A DNA stretch of 49,382 bases from CAYPZT01 sp964415435 (GCA_964415435.1 CAYPZT010000004.1:1-49382); one strand, 5' to 3'; numbered from the stretch's first letter, positions 34,201 to 44,404 are shown. The notes: generated from the letters alone by a model not told the origin. Program-made: numbers and translations.

Positions 34201-34224
34201 ACTGAATATTCTATAATCAGAGAT

Positions 34225-34950
34225 ATGAAACTCATGCAGTGGAACGTCTGGTTTAAGGAAGATCCCAACAATTTAGTTGAGCTGATAAAGGAGGTTAAAC
34301 CCGACATATTGTGTGGTCAGGAATTTTTTCAGAATTTTACCCAGGGTATAGACACTGCAAGATACATCGCCGAAAAAACCGGAATGCACTATTACTACCA
34401 GATTGCTGAAACCTGGACCGATCGTGAAGAAATAGATACACAGGGTAATGCAATTTTTAGTAAATATCCTATCCTCAACCCAACATTTAAATACATTCGG
34501 CAACCGACGGGTAACCCAAAAAATGCGTCTGAGGAGGGAAGGGTATACCTCGAGATAAGCATCCAACAGAATAATGAACTTATAACCATTGGTACTACTC
34601 ACCTTTCATACTCACCTTTATTTGAAATAACTGAAAACAGAAAAAAAGAGGTTAATAATCTAGTCGATATTTTGAGAACAAAAAAGACAAACTATTTTTT
34701 TACTGCCGACTTAAACTCTACCCCAGACTCCTATACAATCAGTGAGATCAGTAAGCATCTCAAAAATGCAGGTCCTGATTTTAGTGAAAAGACTTGGACG
34801 ACTAAACCTTTTGAGAAACAGGGATTTAAGACGAATGCACTGGACTGGAGACTTGACTATATTTTTAACACCCCTGATATGGATATCAAAACTGCCGAAG
34901 TGTTACAAACCAGCTACTCCGACCATCTACCTCTCGTAATTACGTTCTAG
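34225..34950 (+). CDS. Endonuclease/exonuclease/phosphatase (EEP) family protein
   Basis: This 241-residue protein has the EEP pattern: MQWNVWF (Asn), LCGQEFF (Glu, metal), GTTHLSYSP (His), TADLNSTPDS (Asp-x-Asn) and YSDHLPLVITF (catalytic Asp-His). It may cut nucleic acid or a phosphodiester; the substrate is unknown. There is no signal peptide. TATAAT lies 7 nt before the ATG. Confidence 0.88.
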   Translation: MKLMQWNVWFKEDPNNLVELIKEVKPDILCGQEFFQNFTQGIDTARYIAEKTGMHYYYQIAETWTDREEIDTQGNAIFSKYPILNPTFKYIRQPTGNPKNASEEGRVYLEISIQQNNELITIGTTHLSYSPLFEITENRKKEVNNLVDILRTKKTNYFFTADLNSTPDSYTISEISKHLKNAGPDFSEKTWTTKPFEKQGFKTNALDWRLDYIFNTPDMDIKTAEVLQTSYSDHLPLVITF

Positions 34951-34983
34951 CCAAAATAACAAAAAAGAGCTATAATATGCTCT

Positions 34984-35583
34984 ATGGCAGTAAAAAAGAT
35001 CCTTCAGATCGGTGATCCTAAACTGAAAACCGAAAATTCAGTCATTACCGATTTCAGCTCAAGAAGACTAAAACGTCTTATAAAAGACCTTACGGATACC
35101 ATGTATAAGACCGGACTTATCGGCATTGCTGCACCTCAAATTGGCCGCAATGAAAACATTTATATCACTCATCCACGCAAAACTCAATATCGAAAAAACG
35201 GTAACTTAGATGAACTACGGATTTTCATCAACCCAGAAATAACGCGTCGCTCCCGTAAAACATCCGTTATTTATGAGGGGTGTGGATGTGTAGGAACATC
35301 AAAGGAAATATCTGTTTTCGGACCGGTGAAAAGGTCAAGCGAGATAGAAGTAAAAGCCCACGATGAAACTGGCAAAAGATTCAGATTACGTTGTGATGGA
35401 ATACTTGCCCGTGTTATACAGCACGAACAGGATCATCTGGAAGGAGTGGAATTTTTGGAGAGGGTGACTGACAATAAACATTTTCTTTCGAGGGAATTTT
35501 ACATAAAGAAAGTGAAAAATTCTGAAAATATGAAGGCGCTCCTCACGATCACAAAGAAAGAATATAGACAGATTATAAAGTGA
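34984..35583 (+). CDS. def: Peptide deformylase
   Basis: This enzyme removes the N-formyl group from new proteins. It has 199 residues. Motif 1 GIAAPQIG and motif 3 QHEQDHLEG are intact. Motif 2 reads EGCGC instead of EGCLS; the metal-binding Cys is kept, but the neighbouring residues differ. There is an insertion near RKTQYRKNG. TATAAT lies 7 nt before the ATG. Formyl-methionine start is thus in use. Confidence 0.92.
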   Translation: MAVKKILQIGDPKLKTENSVITDFSSRRLKRLIKDLTDTMYKTGLIGIAAPQIGRNENIYITHPRKTQYRKNGNLDELRIFINPEITRRSRKTSVIYEGCGCVGTSKEISVFGPVKRSSEIEVKAHDETGKRFRLRCDGILARVIQHEQDHLEGVEFLERVTDNKHFLSREFYIKKVKNSENMKALLTITKKEYRQIIK

Positions 35584-35585
35584 GT

Positions 35586-37433
35586 TTATTCTGCAGTCTC
35601 TTGCACTGCACGGTTTCTTCGGTCCATGACCCTTCTTTCAGTTGTAGATAAATATCTTTTTCTAATTCGAAGGTTTTTTGGGGTTACTTCCAAAAGCTCA
35701 TCATCTGCTATAAAGTCTAGGGATTGTTCGAGGCTTAAGATGGTTGGCGGAGCAAGACCTGCGGACACTCCCTCACCGGCTGAGCGGTTGTTTGTAAGTT
35801 GTTTTGCTTTGCATACATTAACCTCAATGTCATCCTCGCGTGAAGAAACCCCCACGACCATACCTTCATATACGTCAACGCCGGTACCGATAAATAGTAT
35901 TCCTCTTTCCTGCGCATTAACAAGACCATAGGTCAAAGATACTCCTGGCTTAACGGCAACAAGAGATCCGCTTCTTATCGCTTCCATTGCCGGACCCACG
36001 GGTTTGTAACCTAAAAGATAGGTATTCATCTGAAGAGTACCTCGAGTTTTGGTAAGAAGTGAGTTTCGAATACCTAAAAGATTCCTACTTGAAATGATAT
36101 AGGTAAGCCTTACATAATCGTCCTTGATATTAACCATATCCTGCATCTGTGCTTTCCGTTTACCCATTTCTTCCGACACGGTTCCTAAAAACTCTTTACC
36201 GACGTCTATCGTAACCTCTTCATACGGCTCGCTTTTTACTCCATTGATCGTCTTAAAAATAACGTGTGGCTTTGAAACCTGCATCTCGTAACCTTCACGC
36301 CTCATGGTCTCAATAAGAATTGCCAAGTGAAGCTCTCCACGACCGTAGACAACAAAATCGGCACTTTCGTTTTCTTCGATACGAAGTCCTAAATTGGTTT
36401 CCTTTTCCTTAAGAAGTCTCTCTTTTAGTTGGCGTGAGGTGGAGTACTTTCCTTCCTTGCCTCCGAAGGGGCTCGTGTTGGGACCAATTGTTACTTTTAT
36501 TGTAGGTTCCTCAACCGTAATTGTTGGAAGCCCTTCCTGCACATTTATATCTGTGACTGTTTGCCCGATTGTCAGTTCAGGGATACCTGCGATTGCGACA
36601 ATGTCGCCTGAAGTAACTTCGTCCACCTCTTTTCTACCTAATCCCTCACTGGTATAAAGTTTTACGGCCCGATAGGTGCCTTCAAGGTTATCTTCATGCA
36701 TTAGGGCTACCGCACTTCCCTTTTTCAGTACGCCTCTGTTTACTTTTCCTATGCAGAGCTTACCTACATAGTTATCATAGTCTAGAGTAGAGATAAGCAT
36801 TTGAAATGGTTTATCCTCATTGACTGCACTGTTTGGAATTTCATTAAGTACGGTATCAAGAAGTGGAGCCAAACTTCCTTCCATCTCACTCGTATACTTC
36901 TCGGGAAGTGTTAAAAACATCTTGCCGTCTCGACCTACACCGTAGAGAGTCGTGAAGTGAAGTGCAGACTCATCATGAGCAAGCTCCAAAAAAAGGCTTT
37001 CTACGTCATGCAATGTCTTTATTGCATCGGCATCTTTTTTATCTATTTTATTGATTACGACAATGATCTTCAGTTTTGCCTCGAGAGCTTTTTTTAGTAC
37101 AAACTTCGTTTGAGGAAGTGGACCCTCAGCAGCATCAACCAGAAGTAAAGCGCCCGATGCCATATTAATGATTCGTTCCACTTCTCCACCGAAATCAGCG
37201 TGACCCGGAGTATCAATGATATTAATCTTTGAATCTTTATAAAAAACTGAGGTGTTTTTGGCAAGTATGGTAATACCCTTTTCGCGCTCAAGATCATTTG
37301 AGTCCATGATAAGTGTCTCGCCCATTTCCTTCTGATTCTCGCGGAAGGTATGAGTTTGCTTCAACAGAGCATCGACCAGGGTTGTCTTTCCATGGTCCAC
37401 ATGAGCAATAATAGCTATGTTTCTTATTTCCAT
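35586..37433 (-). CDS. typA: Ribosome-associated GTPase TypA/BipA
   Basis: This translational GTPase acts in ribosome assembly and stress. It has 615 residues. G1 is AHVDHGKTT, with switch and G2-G3 regions REKGITI and DTPGHADFGGE, and G4 NKID. The EF-G-like domains and the BipA-specific C-terminal domain are complete. It is convergent with def, 2 nt apart. Confidence 0.96.
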   Translation of the reverse strand: MEIRNIAIIAHVDHGKTTLVDALLKQTHTFRENQKEMGETLIMDSNDLEREKGITILAKNTSVFYKDSKINIIDTPGHADFGGEVERIINMASGALLLVDAAEGPLPQTKFVLKKALEAKLKIIVVINKIDKKDADAIKTLHDVESLFLELAHDESALHFTTLYGVGRDGKMFLTLPEKYTSEMEGSLAPLLDTVLNEIPNSAVNEDKPFQMLISTLDYDNYVGKLCIGKVNRGVLKKGSAVALMHEDNLEGTYRAVKLYTSEGLGRKEVDEVTSGDIVAIAGIPELTIGQTVTDINVQEGLPTITVEEPTIKVTIGPNTSPFGGKEGKYSTSRQLKERLLKEKETNLGLRIEENESADFVVYGRGELHLAILIETMRREGYEMQVSKPHVIFKTINGVKSEPYEEVTIDVGKEFLGTVSEEMGKRKAQMQDMVNIKDDYVRLTYIISSRNLLGIRNSLLTKTRGTLQMNTYLLGYKPVGPAMEAIRSGSLVAVKPGVSLTYGLVNAQERGILFIGTGVDVYEGMVVGVSSREDDIEVNVCKAKQLTNNRSAGEGVSAGLAPPTILSLEQSLDFIADDELLEVTPKNLRIRKRYLSTTERRVMDRRNRAVQETAE

Positions 37434-37504
37434 ACATATAATCCGCCTTCGCGTAAGGCTTCGGCGGGATAACTCTTTCTACCCTTCACTTTATTCAGGA
37501 AGAG

Positions 37505-37536
37505 TAAAAAAAAGACATGCGCCTTATGCATGTCTT
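37505..37536 (-). terminator. Intrinsic terminator of the RND/MgtC operon
   Basis: The 9-bp arms AAGACATGC (37512-37520) and GCATGTCTT (37528-37536) form the stem. Read on the minus strand, the hairpin is followed by a run of Ts (37513-37506). It lies after the DUF4010 gene and before typA. The rest of the 147-bp gap holds one more GC-rich inverted repeat (CCGCC/GGCGG, about 37443-37469) in the typA leader. Confidence 0.82.
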
Positions 37537-37580
37537 AAATGTAAAAGGATATATATATTATACAGTATAAATGACTAAAA

Positions 37581-38930
37581 TCAGAACAAAAAACCTACCA
37601 AACTCACTGCTATTAGCGCTAGCACAGTAAGGAAAAACTTGAATGCAAATTCTCTCTTACCCTGTGTAAAGCTGTAAAACGATTTTCCCGTCAGGTTGAC
37701 GGCATTTACGATAATGAATGTGAAAAGAGCAGTTGTTTCGGTAAGACCTCTTCCAAAAAGTTGAGCAGCTGTAATAAGAACCGCATCGATGCCAGTAAGC
37801 GAAGCCAGCGCTGCAGTCAAAAGAAATGCATTTTGACCAAAGAGCGTGAGGACAATGCGACTTACAATGGTAACTATGAGATACAAAAACGCGAACTTAA
37901 GAGCTGGCATTATTTCAAATATCTGTACATCTTTTTCCTCAGGTTCGGTCTGTCGCTTTGATTTCTTTTTTTCAGACTCAGCTCTTCTCAAAAAGAAGAA
38001 GCCTATAACACTTCCGACTAAAATAATTCCGATGAGCGAAGGCGCAATAAGAATGAGAAAGTCTGCATTGACAGGAGCAACAAGAAGGGCCAGTTGAAAA
38101 AAACTTGCGATGTTAGCGAAGACTGCTGCCCCGACAAGATAGTTTATTTTCTTGTGAGAATTGCTCTCTTGTGCCAGTCCCTGAGTGGTTGCAGTCGAAG
38201 AAATAAATCCTCCTGCAACACTTGCAATAAGTCTTCCGCGACCCTGACCAAAGATCCTCTCTAGAATATGACCCACAATGTCTAAACCTGTTATAAGTGC
38301 GACAATAAACCAGAGTTTGAATGGATTAAAGAGTTCTATCCCGGCAATTTTTTCAATGTGAATTCCGGACTCACTAAGAAACGCGATAAATCCAGGAATG
38401 TCAGAAAGGCTGTAGGTAGTATTGGGGAGGAAAGGAAGGATAACAGCGGCAATAAGGGCGAATCCCAAAAACGCATTAAACTCGCCTGGCTTAATATCCT
38501 GAATAATTGATTTCACTCGAGTTTTTACAGACAGTAAAATAATTACGATTACACTTATGGCCAAGATAAGTTGTATAGGTATAAGCTCATACCCTATTGA
38601 AACACCGACCAGATAACTGTAGATAAGAGCCAACTCTGTTGTAAATCCAACATCTTTTGTCAACCTGCTTTGCATAATATAGTAAGTAAGTATAAGAAGA
38701 GACACCGCTAAGGATAAAACAATGAAAAGTAACGGCGCCCTTAAAAAAGCGATTCCAGCAAATGTACCAAGAATAGCGATAAGTGAAAACGTTCTCACTC
38801 CCACTTCATGCGGAGCTTCTATTCTTGAGGATTTAGTATTTAGTTCATCCTGCGATTCACGCTCAAGTCCAATAACAGCACCGATGATAAAAGCGATAAG
38901 AAATTTAATAGGAAGTCCAAGTGTGATCAT
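37581..38930 (-). CDS. MgtC/SapB-DUF4010 membrane protein
   Basis: This 449-residue integral membrane protein has about 12 helices. The N-terminal MgtC-like part has GAVIGLERE near 18-25 and TFSLIAILG. The C-terminal DUF4010 half has GGFISSTATTQGLAQ and TGIDAVLITAAQL. A charged cytoplasmic loop with RRAESEKKKSKRQTEPEEKD separates the halves. The transport substrate is unknown; magnesium-related roles are suggested for the family. Its start overlaps the RND stop as ATGA. Confidence 0.88.
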   Translation of the reverse strand: MITLGLPIKFLIAFIIGAVIGLERESQDELNTKSSRIEAPHEVGVRTFSLIAILGTFAGIAFLRAPLLFIVLSLAVSLLILTYYIMQSRLTKDVGFTTELALIYSYLVGVSIGYELIPIQLILAISVIVIILLSVKTRVKSIIQDIKPGEFNAFLGFALIAAVILPFLPNTTYSLSDIPGFIAFLSESGIHIEKIAGIELFNPFKLWFIVALITGLDIVGHILERIFGQGRGRLIASVAGGFISSTATTQGLAQESNSHKKINYLVGAAVFANIASFFQLALLVAPVNADFLILIAPSLIGIILVGSVIGFFFLRRAESEKKKSKRQTEPEEKDVQIFEIMPALKFAFLYLIVTIVSRIVLTLFGQNAFLLTAALASLTGIDAVLITAAQLFGRGLTETTALFTFIIVNAVNLTGKSFYSFTQGKREFAFKFFLTVLALIAVSLVGFLF

Positions 38931-41900
38931 GTATTTATCTTTTTCTTCACTTTAAACTTTTCATCTCTTGAGAAGAAGACATAATACATAACCGGCACAT
39001 AAAAAAGTTTTACAAAGCCTCCGATGAGAAGTCCGGCAATGATAGCTCCACCCAGTCCGCGCCACAAAGGATCTGCAAGTGTAATAGGAAGAAGGCCTAA
39101 GATGCTTGTGACAGAAGTCAGAAGAATCGGTTCAAGCCGGCTTCCCGCCGCCTCTACGACAGAATCCTTTAGACTAAATCCTTCTTTTATATTGTCATTT
39201 ATCTTCTCCATGATAACGATTACCGTTGTTACTTCTATACCAAAAAGCGACAGTACACCGATAAGTGCAGGAAACGAAAGGGGGGTTCCCGTGATACCAA
39301 ATAAATAAAATACACCGGCAACCGCCAATGGAATTGTTGTAAGAGCAATAAACGCCTGTCGAAATGATCCGAACTCAAGGACCATTGTAACCATAATAAG
39401 AAGAAATGATATTCCCATTGCATTAAAAATCGATTGGACTGATTTTTGGTTCTCCTCGTTAACACCGCCGGTTTTCCATACATATCCTGCTGGCAAGTCT
39501 AGAGATGTTGCAAATTCCTCAATTTCCGCGTTTTTTTCTGAAGTGGTCGATCCCGGCAACACTGAAGCGCTCACAGAAATCGTCCTTTTTCCATCCTCAC
39601 GATCGATGACGGTCGGATTGCTTTGCAGTCGTATCGTTCCGAGAGAAAGCAGGGGGTATGAAACACCCTGGTTGTTGCTGATATAAATGTTCCCAAGCTC
39701 TTCCGGAGTTTTGTTGACTGGTATCAGCGTAAAAACGACGTCCTTGTCTTCCTCATCAAGTCTCAGAGTATCCAGTGTAAAGCCGCTTGCAGATGACCTG
39801 AGCCATAAACCAATCGAGTCGAGCGTAATACCCGCGTTCGCCATAGCGTCTTTATCAGGAACAAAAATGATTTTGCTTGTTCCTGTCTTGATTGATTTGG
39901 AAATGTTTGCTACTCCTGTATCCTTTTGAAGGAATCCAACTATCTTGTCCGCATAGGAGTCAAGAATTGCGAGATCTTCGCCCAAAAGTTTTATCTGTAG
40001 ATCGGCTCCCGCTGGGGGACCACCACTTTGCTCCTGGACTAACACTGTTCCCTTTTGATAACCTTTATATTTATCACGAATTGATTGAGCAATCTCCTGC
40101 GACTCTATACTCCTTTCTTCTTTTGGGACAAGACTCACCGTCACAATTAATGATCCTGTGTTATCACTACGACCGCCATTAATGTCAAACTGCGAACCAA
40201 CTTCTGCTGTTAAATGTTTTACATATGGCGTATCGGTTAACCGGTCCATCCACCACTTTGCCTCAATATCTGTTTTATCAATAGTGGTACCTGCCGGGAG
40301 ATCAACCGCAACATAAAATGTATCCTGGTCAACCTTCGGGAAGAACTCATTGGTGACAAAACCTAAAGGAATAAGGATGTATCCTATGACAGCAAACAAA
40401 ATGATGAGCGCAAGTGTTTTTCTACGCGCACCTTGAGAAGATACGATCTTTTCAATGATACGCATGTACTGGGTACTTATTTTTTCCGTATCGATGAGCC
40501 CCTTTTCGCTGATGGAGCTTATCCTTGTCAATATCTTACCTAATGACGGATTCTTCCTTATAAAACTTTTTGCTTTTTTACTGATGTCTTGCCGTACTCT
40601 AAACGCAACAATGAAAAAAAGAATATAGAGAACAAATACCAAAGGAAAAAGAGCTGTTTTCGGTATGAGAAGAAATCCAAGAAGTACCAACACAACAACG
40701 CCGACAGCTTTCAGAAATGTTTTTACGCGTGCCGGAATATGCGGCTCCAAAATAATCATCATCAGAGGAAGTGTTATAAATACTGCAATTGATGTTGAGG
40801 ATAGCATTGTTGTCGTAACCACAACCGGAAGAGGTTTTATGAATTCTCCAATTATGCCCGATGCCAGGAGAAGTGGCACGAAAGCCCATATAGTCGTAAT
40901 TGTTGTTGACCAAAGAGGAATAATAAAGTCACGCCACACAAGAAGACCCGTTTGAACGCTAGTGAAACGTTTCGTCGCAAAATAGCGAGTCATTGCAGTG
41001 ACGGTAACAATCGTGTCATCAATCAGAAGACCAAGCGCCAAAAGAAACGCAAACATCGTAAGGAAGTTGAGAGAATATCCTAAGGCATTTAGTATTGTTA
41101 TCGAAGACAGAAACGTGAGAGGTACAGTAAGTGAAGAAATGAATGCTTGACGAAGTCCCAAGAAAATAAGCAAGTTTACAAATACAAGAATGATAGTTGA
41201 TTGAAACTCGCCAAGAAGATCATTGAATTGATCATCAATTTCATCGGCTGTATTTGTAATATCATTTACTTGGAATCTGTCGCCATATGGTTCAATTGTG
41301 TTTTCCACCACAAGTTCCATTGCCCTGGCAGACTCGTCTATGTTCGCTGAACTGATCTTATAGACAAAAAACTGCACTGCAGGCCGAGGACTCAGACTAT
41401 CAGTTGCAAAATAGGATTTTTTATTGTTATCACGACTGATTTCGGAAACAGATGCAATATCGCCAAGCCGTACAATCTGTGTGTCTGTATCACCAACGGT
41501 TATACGAGTATTACGTAAGTCGTCTACGGAAGCGATCTGGCTATCAATGGTAAGGGAATAGGTGTTTTCTGCTGTTTCTATATTGCCGGCAGGATAGGAA
41601 TTGGCAAGACTTTTTATCGTTTGGGACAGCTGAAAAGGATTGATGTTTAGTTCATTTAGCTTGGTGGTATCAAGTCGTACTTCTATCCTATCTTCATTGA
41701 TACCTGATGCGATAACTCTATCTATTTTTGGATCATTTTCCAGATTCTCTTTAAGCTTCTTTGAGAAGCGCATCAGTGAAGTGTAATCGGCTGAGGTTGT
41801 TACCACAAAATTCCATACAGGCTGGTCTTCAAAATCAAGCGCGGAGACAATCGGCGTTTGCGCATCTTCCGGCAAGTCAGTAACCCGGCTTATTAAAGCG

Positions 41901-42283
41901 TCAACATCAGCCTTAGCCTCATCAGGATCAACAGTAGACTTAAATTGAAGAACAATGCTCGATACACTCTCTCTCGAGCTTGAGGTCATGATGTCCAATT
42001 CCTCAACGCCCGCAATTTTATTTTCGATCGGTATGGTAACAAGTGATTCGACATCGCGTGGATTTGCTCCAGGCAAAACAGTAACAATGGTAACAATCGG
42101 GATTTCTACTTCCGGATTCAATCTTCGCGGAATGTTTAGAAAACTCACTGCTCCCAATGTTACAATGAGGGTGATAAGGAGGAAAACGAGACGGAAGTTT
42201 GTAATGATTTTGGCATGAAACGTCTTAAAAAGCGCCGGATCAAAACGAAGATTACGAAGATAGTTGGTAAGCCCTTGAGCCAT
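38927..42283 (-). CDS. RND-family efflux permease (AcrB/HAE1-like)
   Basis: This 1118-residue pump of the resistance-nodulation-division family exports lipophilic compounds using the proton gradient. It has the usual two repeats of one helix, a large external domain and five helices. The proton relay in TM4 is present (LLIDDTIV), as are the first-helix FLNIPRRLNPEVEIP motif and VLPGANPRDVES of the porter domain. A cytoplasmic segment between the two halves (about 560-610) is longer than in AcrB. It is co-transcribed with an adaptor; no outer-membrane factor gene is near. Confidence 0.93.
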   Translation of the reverse strand: MAQGLTNYLRNLRFDPALFKTFHAKIITNFRLVFLLITLIVTLGAVSFLNIPRRLNPEVEIPIVTIVTVLPGANPRDVESLVTIPIENKIAGVEELDIMTSSSRESVSSIVLQFKSTVDPDEAKADVDALISRVTDLPEDAQTPIVSALDFEDQPVWNFVVTTSADYTSLMRFSKKLKENLENDPKIDRVIASGINEDRIEVRLDTTKLNELNINPFQLSQTIKSLANSYPAGNIETAENTYSLTIDSQIASVDDLRNTRITVGDTDTQIVRLGDIASVSEISRDNNKKSYFATDSLSPRPAVQFFVYKISSANIDESARAMELVVENTIEPYGDRFQVNDITNTADEIDDQFNDLLGEFQSTIILVFVNLLIFLGLRQAFISSLTVPLTFLSSITILNALGYSLNFLTMFAFLLALGLLIDDTIVTVTAMTRYFATKRFTSVQTGLLVWRDFIIPLWSTTITTIWAFVPLLLASGIIGEFIKPLPVVVTTTMLSSTSIAVFITLPLMMIILEPHIPARVKTFLKAVGVVVLVLLGFLLIPKTALFPLVFVLYILFFIVAFRVRQDISKKAKSFIRKNPSLGKILTRISSISEKGLIDTEKISTQYMRIIEKIVSSQGARRKTLALIILFAVIGYILIPLGFVTNEFFPKVDQDTFYVAVDLPAGTTIDKTDIEAKWWMDRLTDTPYVKHLTAEVGSQFDINGGRSDNTGSLIVTVSLVPKEERSIESQEIAQSIRDKYKGYQKGTVLVQEQSGGPPAGADLQIKLLGEDLAILDSYADKIVGFLQKDTGVANISKSIKTGTSKIIFVPDKDAMANAGITLDSIGLWLRSSASGFTLDTLRLDEEDKDVVFTLIPVNKTPEELGNIYISNNQGVSYPLLSLGTIRLQSNPTVIDREDGKRTISVSASVLPGSTTSEKNAEIEEFATSLDLPAGYVWKTGGVNEENQKSVQSIFNAMGISFLLIMVTMVLEFGSFRQAFIALTTIPLAVAGVFYLFGITGTPLSFPALIGVLSLFGIEVTTVIVIMEKINDNIKEGFSLKDSVVEAAGSRLEPILLTSVTSILGLLPITLADPLWRGLGGAIIAGLLIGGFVKLFYVPVMYYVFFSRDEKFKVKKKINT

Positions 42284-42287
42284 AGTA

Positions 42288-43745
42288 TTATCGAACTCCT
42301 TTTACAGTATCGCCTTCGATGACGGTGCGATCAAGAATTACAACATCACCATCTCCCAGTCCAGAAGTTACTTCAACGAACCTTCCCATTACCTGTCCTA
42401 AGGTTACCTTCCGACTAATAGCTTTACTTTTTTCCACTACGAACACATAAGCTGAGGTTTCGGTCTGGTAAACAGAATCAATTGGTATAAACGGGATAAC
42501 TGCATTGGTATCTGGATAGCCAATTGGAATATCGGCTGTTACATATCCGTTGTCAGTCAGGCTGAGACTGTAGTTGTCGGGTATAGGATAGTAGACTGCA
42601 TACAGTGTCCCCTGTACTGCTTCTGTTGAGACAAAGGAAGGAACAGACTCATATGTCTCATTCCCGAAGTGAAGAACTGTTGGTTCTGTTCGTGAGATAG
42701 ATTGAGCAATCTCACGCGGCGCATATATGATGGCGGTGATTGGATCTTCTTCCGGCAGTCCGCTCAAAAGAACAAGCGGCGCACCTGGTTGTACCGCTTG
42801 TCCAACCCGCACAAACACTTTCTGAATTGTTGCGGTAAAAGGTGCTGCCGGATACATTACCGCTTCATTCACCTGAGCGATCTGATACTGGAGTTTTGCT
42901 ACTTCCCGGCTAAGTTTTAATGCTTGTTCCTGAATATCAAGCTGCTTTTTTGTCAACTTTTCTTGAAGTTCTGCGAGCTGATTTGGCTCACTGCCAGAAT
43001 CTGTTTGATATCGTGTCAGCCTCAGATTTGCATTAAGCTGTGCGTTTGCCGCCTTTATCTGATTTTGACCCTGAATAAGCCCGATTATTGCCTGTTGTGT
43101 TGAGACATCAGGATTTGGAATACCCTCAAGTTCGGTGAGAAGTGCCTCCATGTGAGTGAGGAGTGCTGAATTATTTCCCAACAGCGACTCTGTTTCACTG
43201 ATTGACTGTTCACTTATCTTTCGAAGTTCCTCTGTATTATCGCGATTCTCCTCAGCTATCTCCCTTTGTATATCGAGAACTGCCTTTTGGTCATCATATG
43301 TTTTTTTTACATTTTGATACTGCTCATAGGCAAGCGCGCGCTGAAGTGAAAATACGTTTCCACCCTGATAATTGGTTGAAAGTGAGACTAGTGTTTGCCC
43401 TTTCCCAACGAGCGCACCCTCAATATTGGGAATACTTTGAACAACGCCGCCCGCAAGTGATGTTATCGTTATGACACTTGATTTATCGATCTGTGCCTGG
43501 AGATTGATTCTCGGTACAGCGCCGATCCTGTATATGGAGACATTTTTTGCAACAGCTGGCTTTTCATTCGTCATCGGCTTTGGTTTTCGAAGAGTACTAC
43601 TTACCGCAATGAGTGCAAATATACCTAAAAGTATGAGAAATAGGCTCAAAAATGGTCTGCCGGTAATAATGGTAGAAGTCTTTTTTTGAAGGGGGGCAAG
43701 TCTTTTTTTTATCCAGGCGGAAATATCCGATAGTTTCTTTTTCAT
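42288..43745 (-). CDS. RND pump periplasmic adaptor (HlyD/MFP family)
   Basis: This 485-residue protein has one transmembrane helix (about 33-53), a lipoyl-like half (ITSLAGGVVQSIPNIEGALVGKGQ), a long coiled-coil hairpin (about 135-290) and the second lipoyl half (VFVRVGQAVQPGAPLV). A C-terminal barrel region follows. It links the pump to other envelope layers in Gram-negative cells; here it may work without an outer-membrane channel. Promoter TTGTAA-17-TATAAT lies 9 nt before the ATG. Confidence 0.92.
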   Translation of the reverse strand: MKKKLSDISAWIKKRLAPLQKKTSTIITGRPFLSLFLILLGIFALIAVSSTLRKPKPMTNEKPAVAKNVSIYRIGAVPRINLQAQIDKSSVITITSLAGGVVQSIPNIEGALVGKGQTLVSLSTNYQGGNVFSLQRALAYEQYQNVKKTYDDQKAVLDIQREIAEENRDNTEELRKISEQSISETESLLGNNSALLTHMEALLTELEGIPNPDVSTQQAIIGLIQGQNQIKAANAQLNANLRLTRYQTDSGSEPNQLAELQEKLTKKQLDIQEQALKLSREVAKLQYQIAQVNEAVMYPAAPFTATIQKVFVRVGQAVQPGAPLVLLSGLPEEDPITAIIYAPREIAQSISRTEPTVLHFGNETYESVPSFVSTEAVQGTLYAVYYPIPDNYSLSLTDNGYVTADIPIGYPDTNAVIPFIPIDSVYQTETSAYVFVVEKSKAISRKVTLGQVMGRFVEVTSGLGDGDVVILDRTVIEGDTVKGVR

Positions 43746-43849
43746 AAGGCGTGAATTATATCAAAATTAGGCCTATATTACAACCTAAAGAGATACATAT
43801 TTATTACACAAACCGGACATTCTCATAAAAGATAAACTATAATAAAGTC

Positions 43850-44404
43850 ATGAAGGCAGGAAGAAAGCTACTCGAATCCCAACATAATGGCGAGAAAATA
43901 GTGATTCGTTATCTTGACAAAGGTGATAGTCATTCGCTCATGAACTATATAAATGAGCTCTCACGGGAAAAAACCTATATTCGCTATCAGGGCGAACAAA
44001 CGTCTTTTGAGGAAGAAGTTAGCTATATTGAAAGCCAGCTTAAGAAAATAATGAATGGAACATGCGTCGTACTTCTTCTTTTCGTCAACGATGTCTTGTC
44101 CGGTGTTACTAATCTTAATATGCGAGATAAAACCGAGAGTCACGTAGGATTATTGGGCATTTCGATAAGTAAACATCAGAGAGGAAAAGGTTTGGGCAAA
44201 CTCCTTATGAATACCGTAATAGAAGAAGCCGTGGCCTCTATCCCCGAACTTCGCCTCATTACTCTTGCTGTATACGATATTAATGATATTGGCCGTAAAC
44301 TCTATACAAACTTAGGCTTTGTTGAATACGGCATGCTCCCTGAAGGAATACATTATAAGGATAACTACATCAATGAAATTCTCATGTACAAAAAAGTGAG
44401 ATAA
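43850..44404 (+). CDS. GNAT-family N-acetyltransferase
   Basis: This 184-residue protein has the acetyl-CoA binding motif HQRGKGLGKLLMN near 110-122 and the C-terminal ARKLYTNLGF-type motif (IGRKLYTNLGFVEYG). The substrate may be an amine on a protein, sugar or small molecule. TATAAT lies 6 nt before the ATG. It is convergent with groEL across a shared hairpin. Confidence 0.9.
   Translation: MKAGRKLLESQHNGEKIVIRYLDKGDSHSLMNYINELSREKTYIRYQGEQTSFEEEVSYIESQLKKIMNGTCVVLLLFVNDVLSGVTNLNMRDKTESHVGLLGISISKHQRGKGLGKLLMNTVIEEAVASIPELRLITLAVYDINDIGRKLYTNLGFVEYGMLPEGIHYKDNYINEILMYKKVR

Noticed and set aside
40599..40913. Antisense ORF in the RND pump gene
   Set aside because: It is rich in Asn, Tyr and Ser as expected for a shadow frame and has no homology features.
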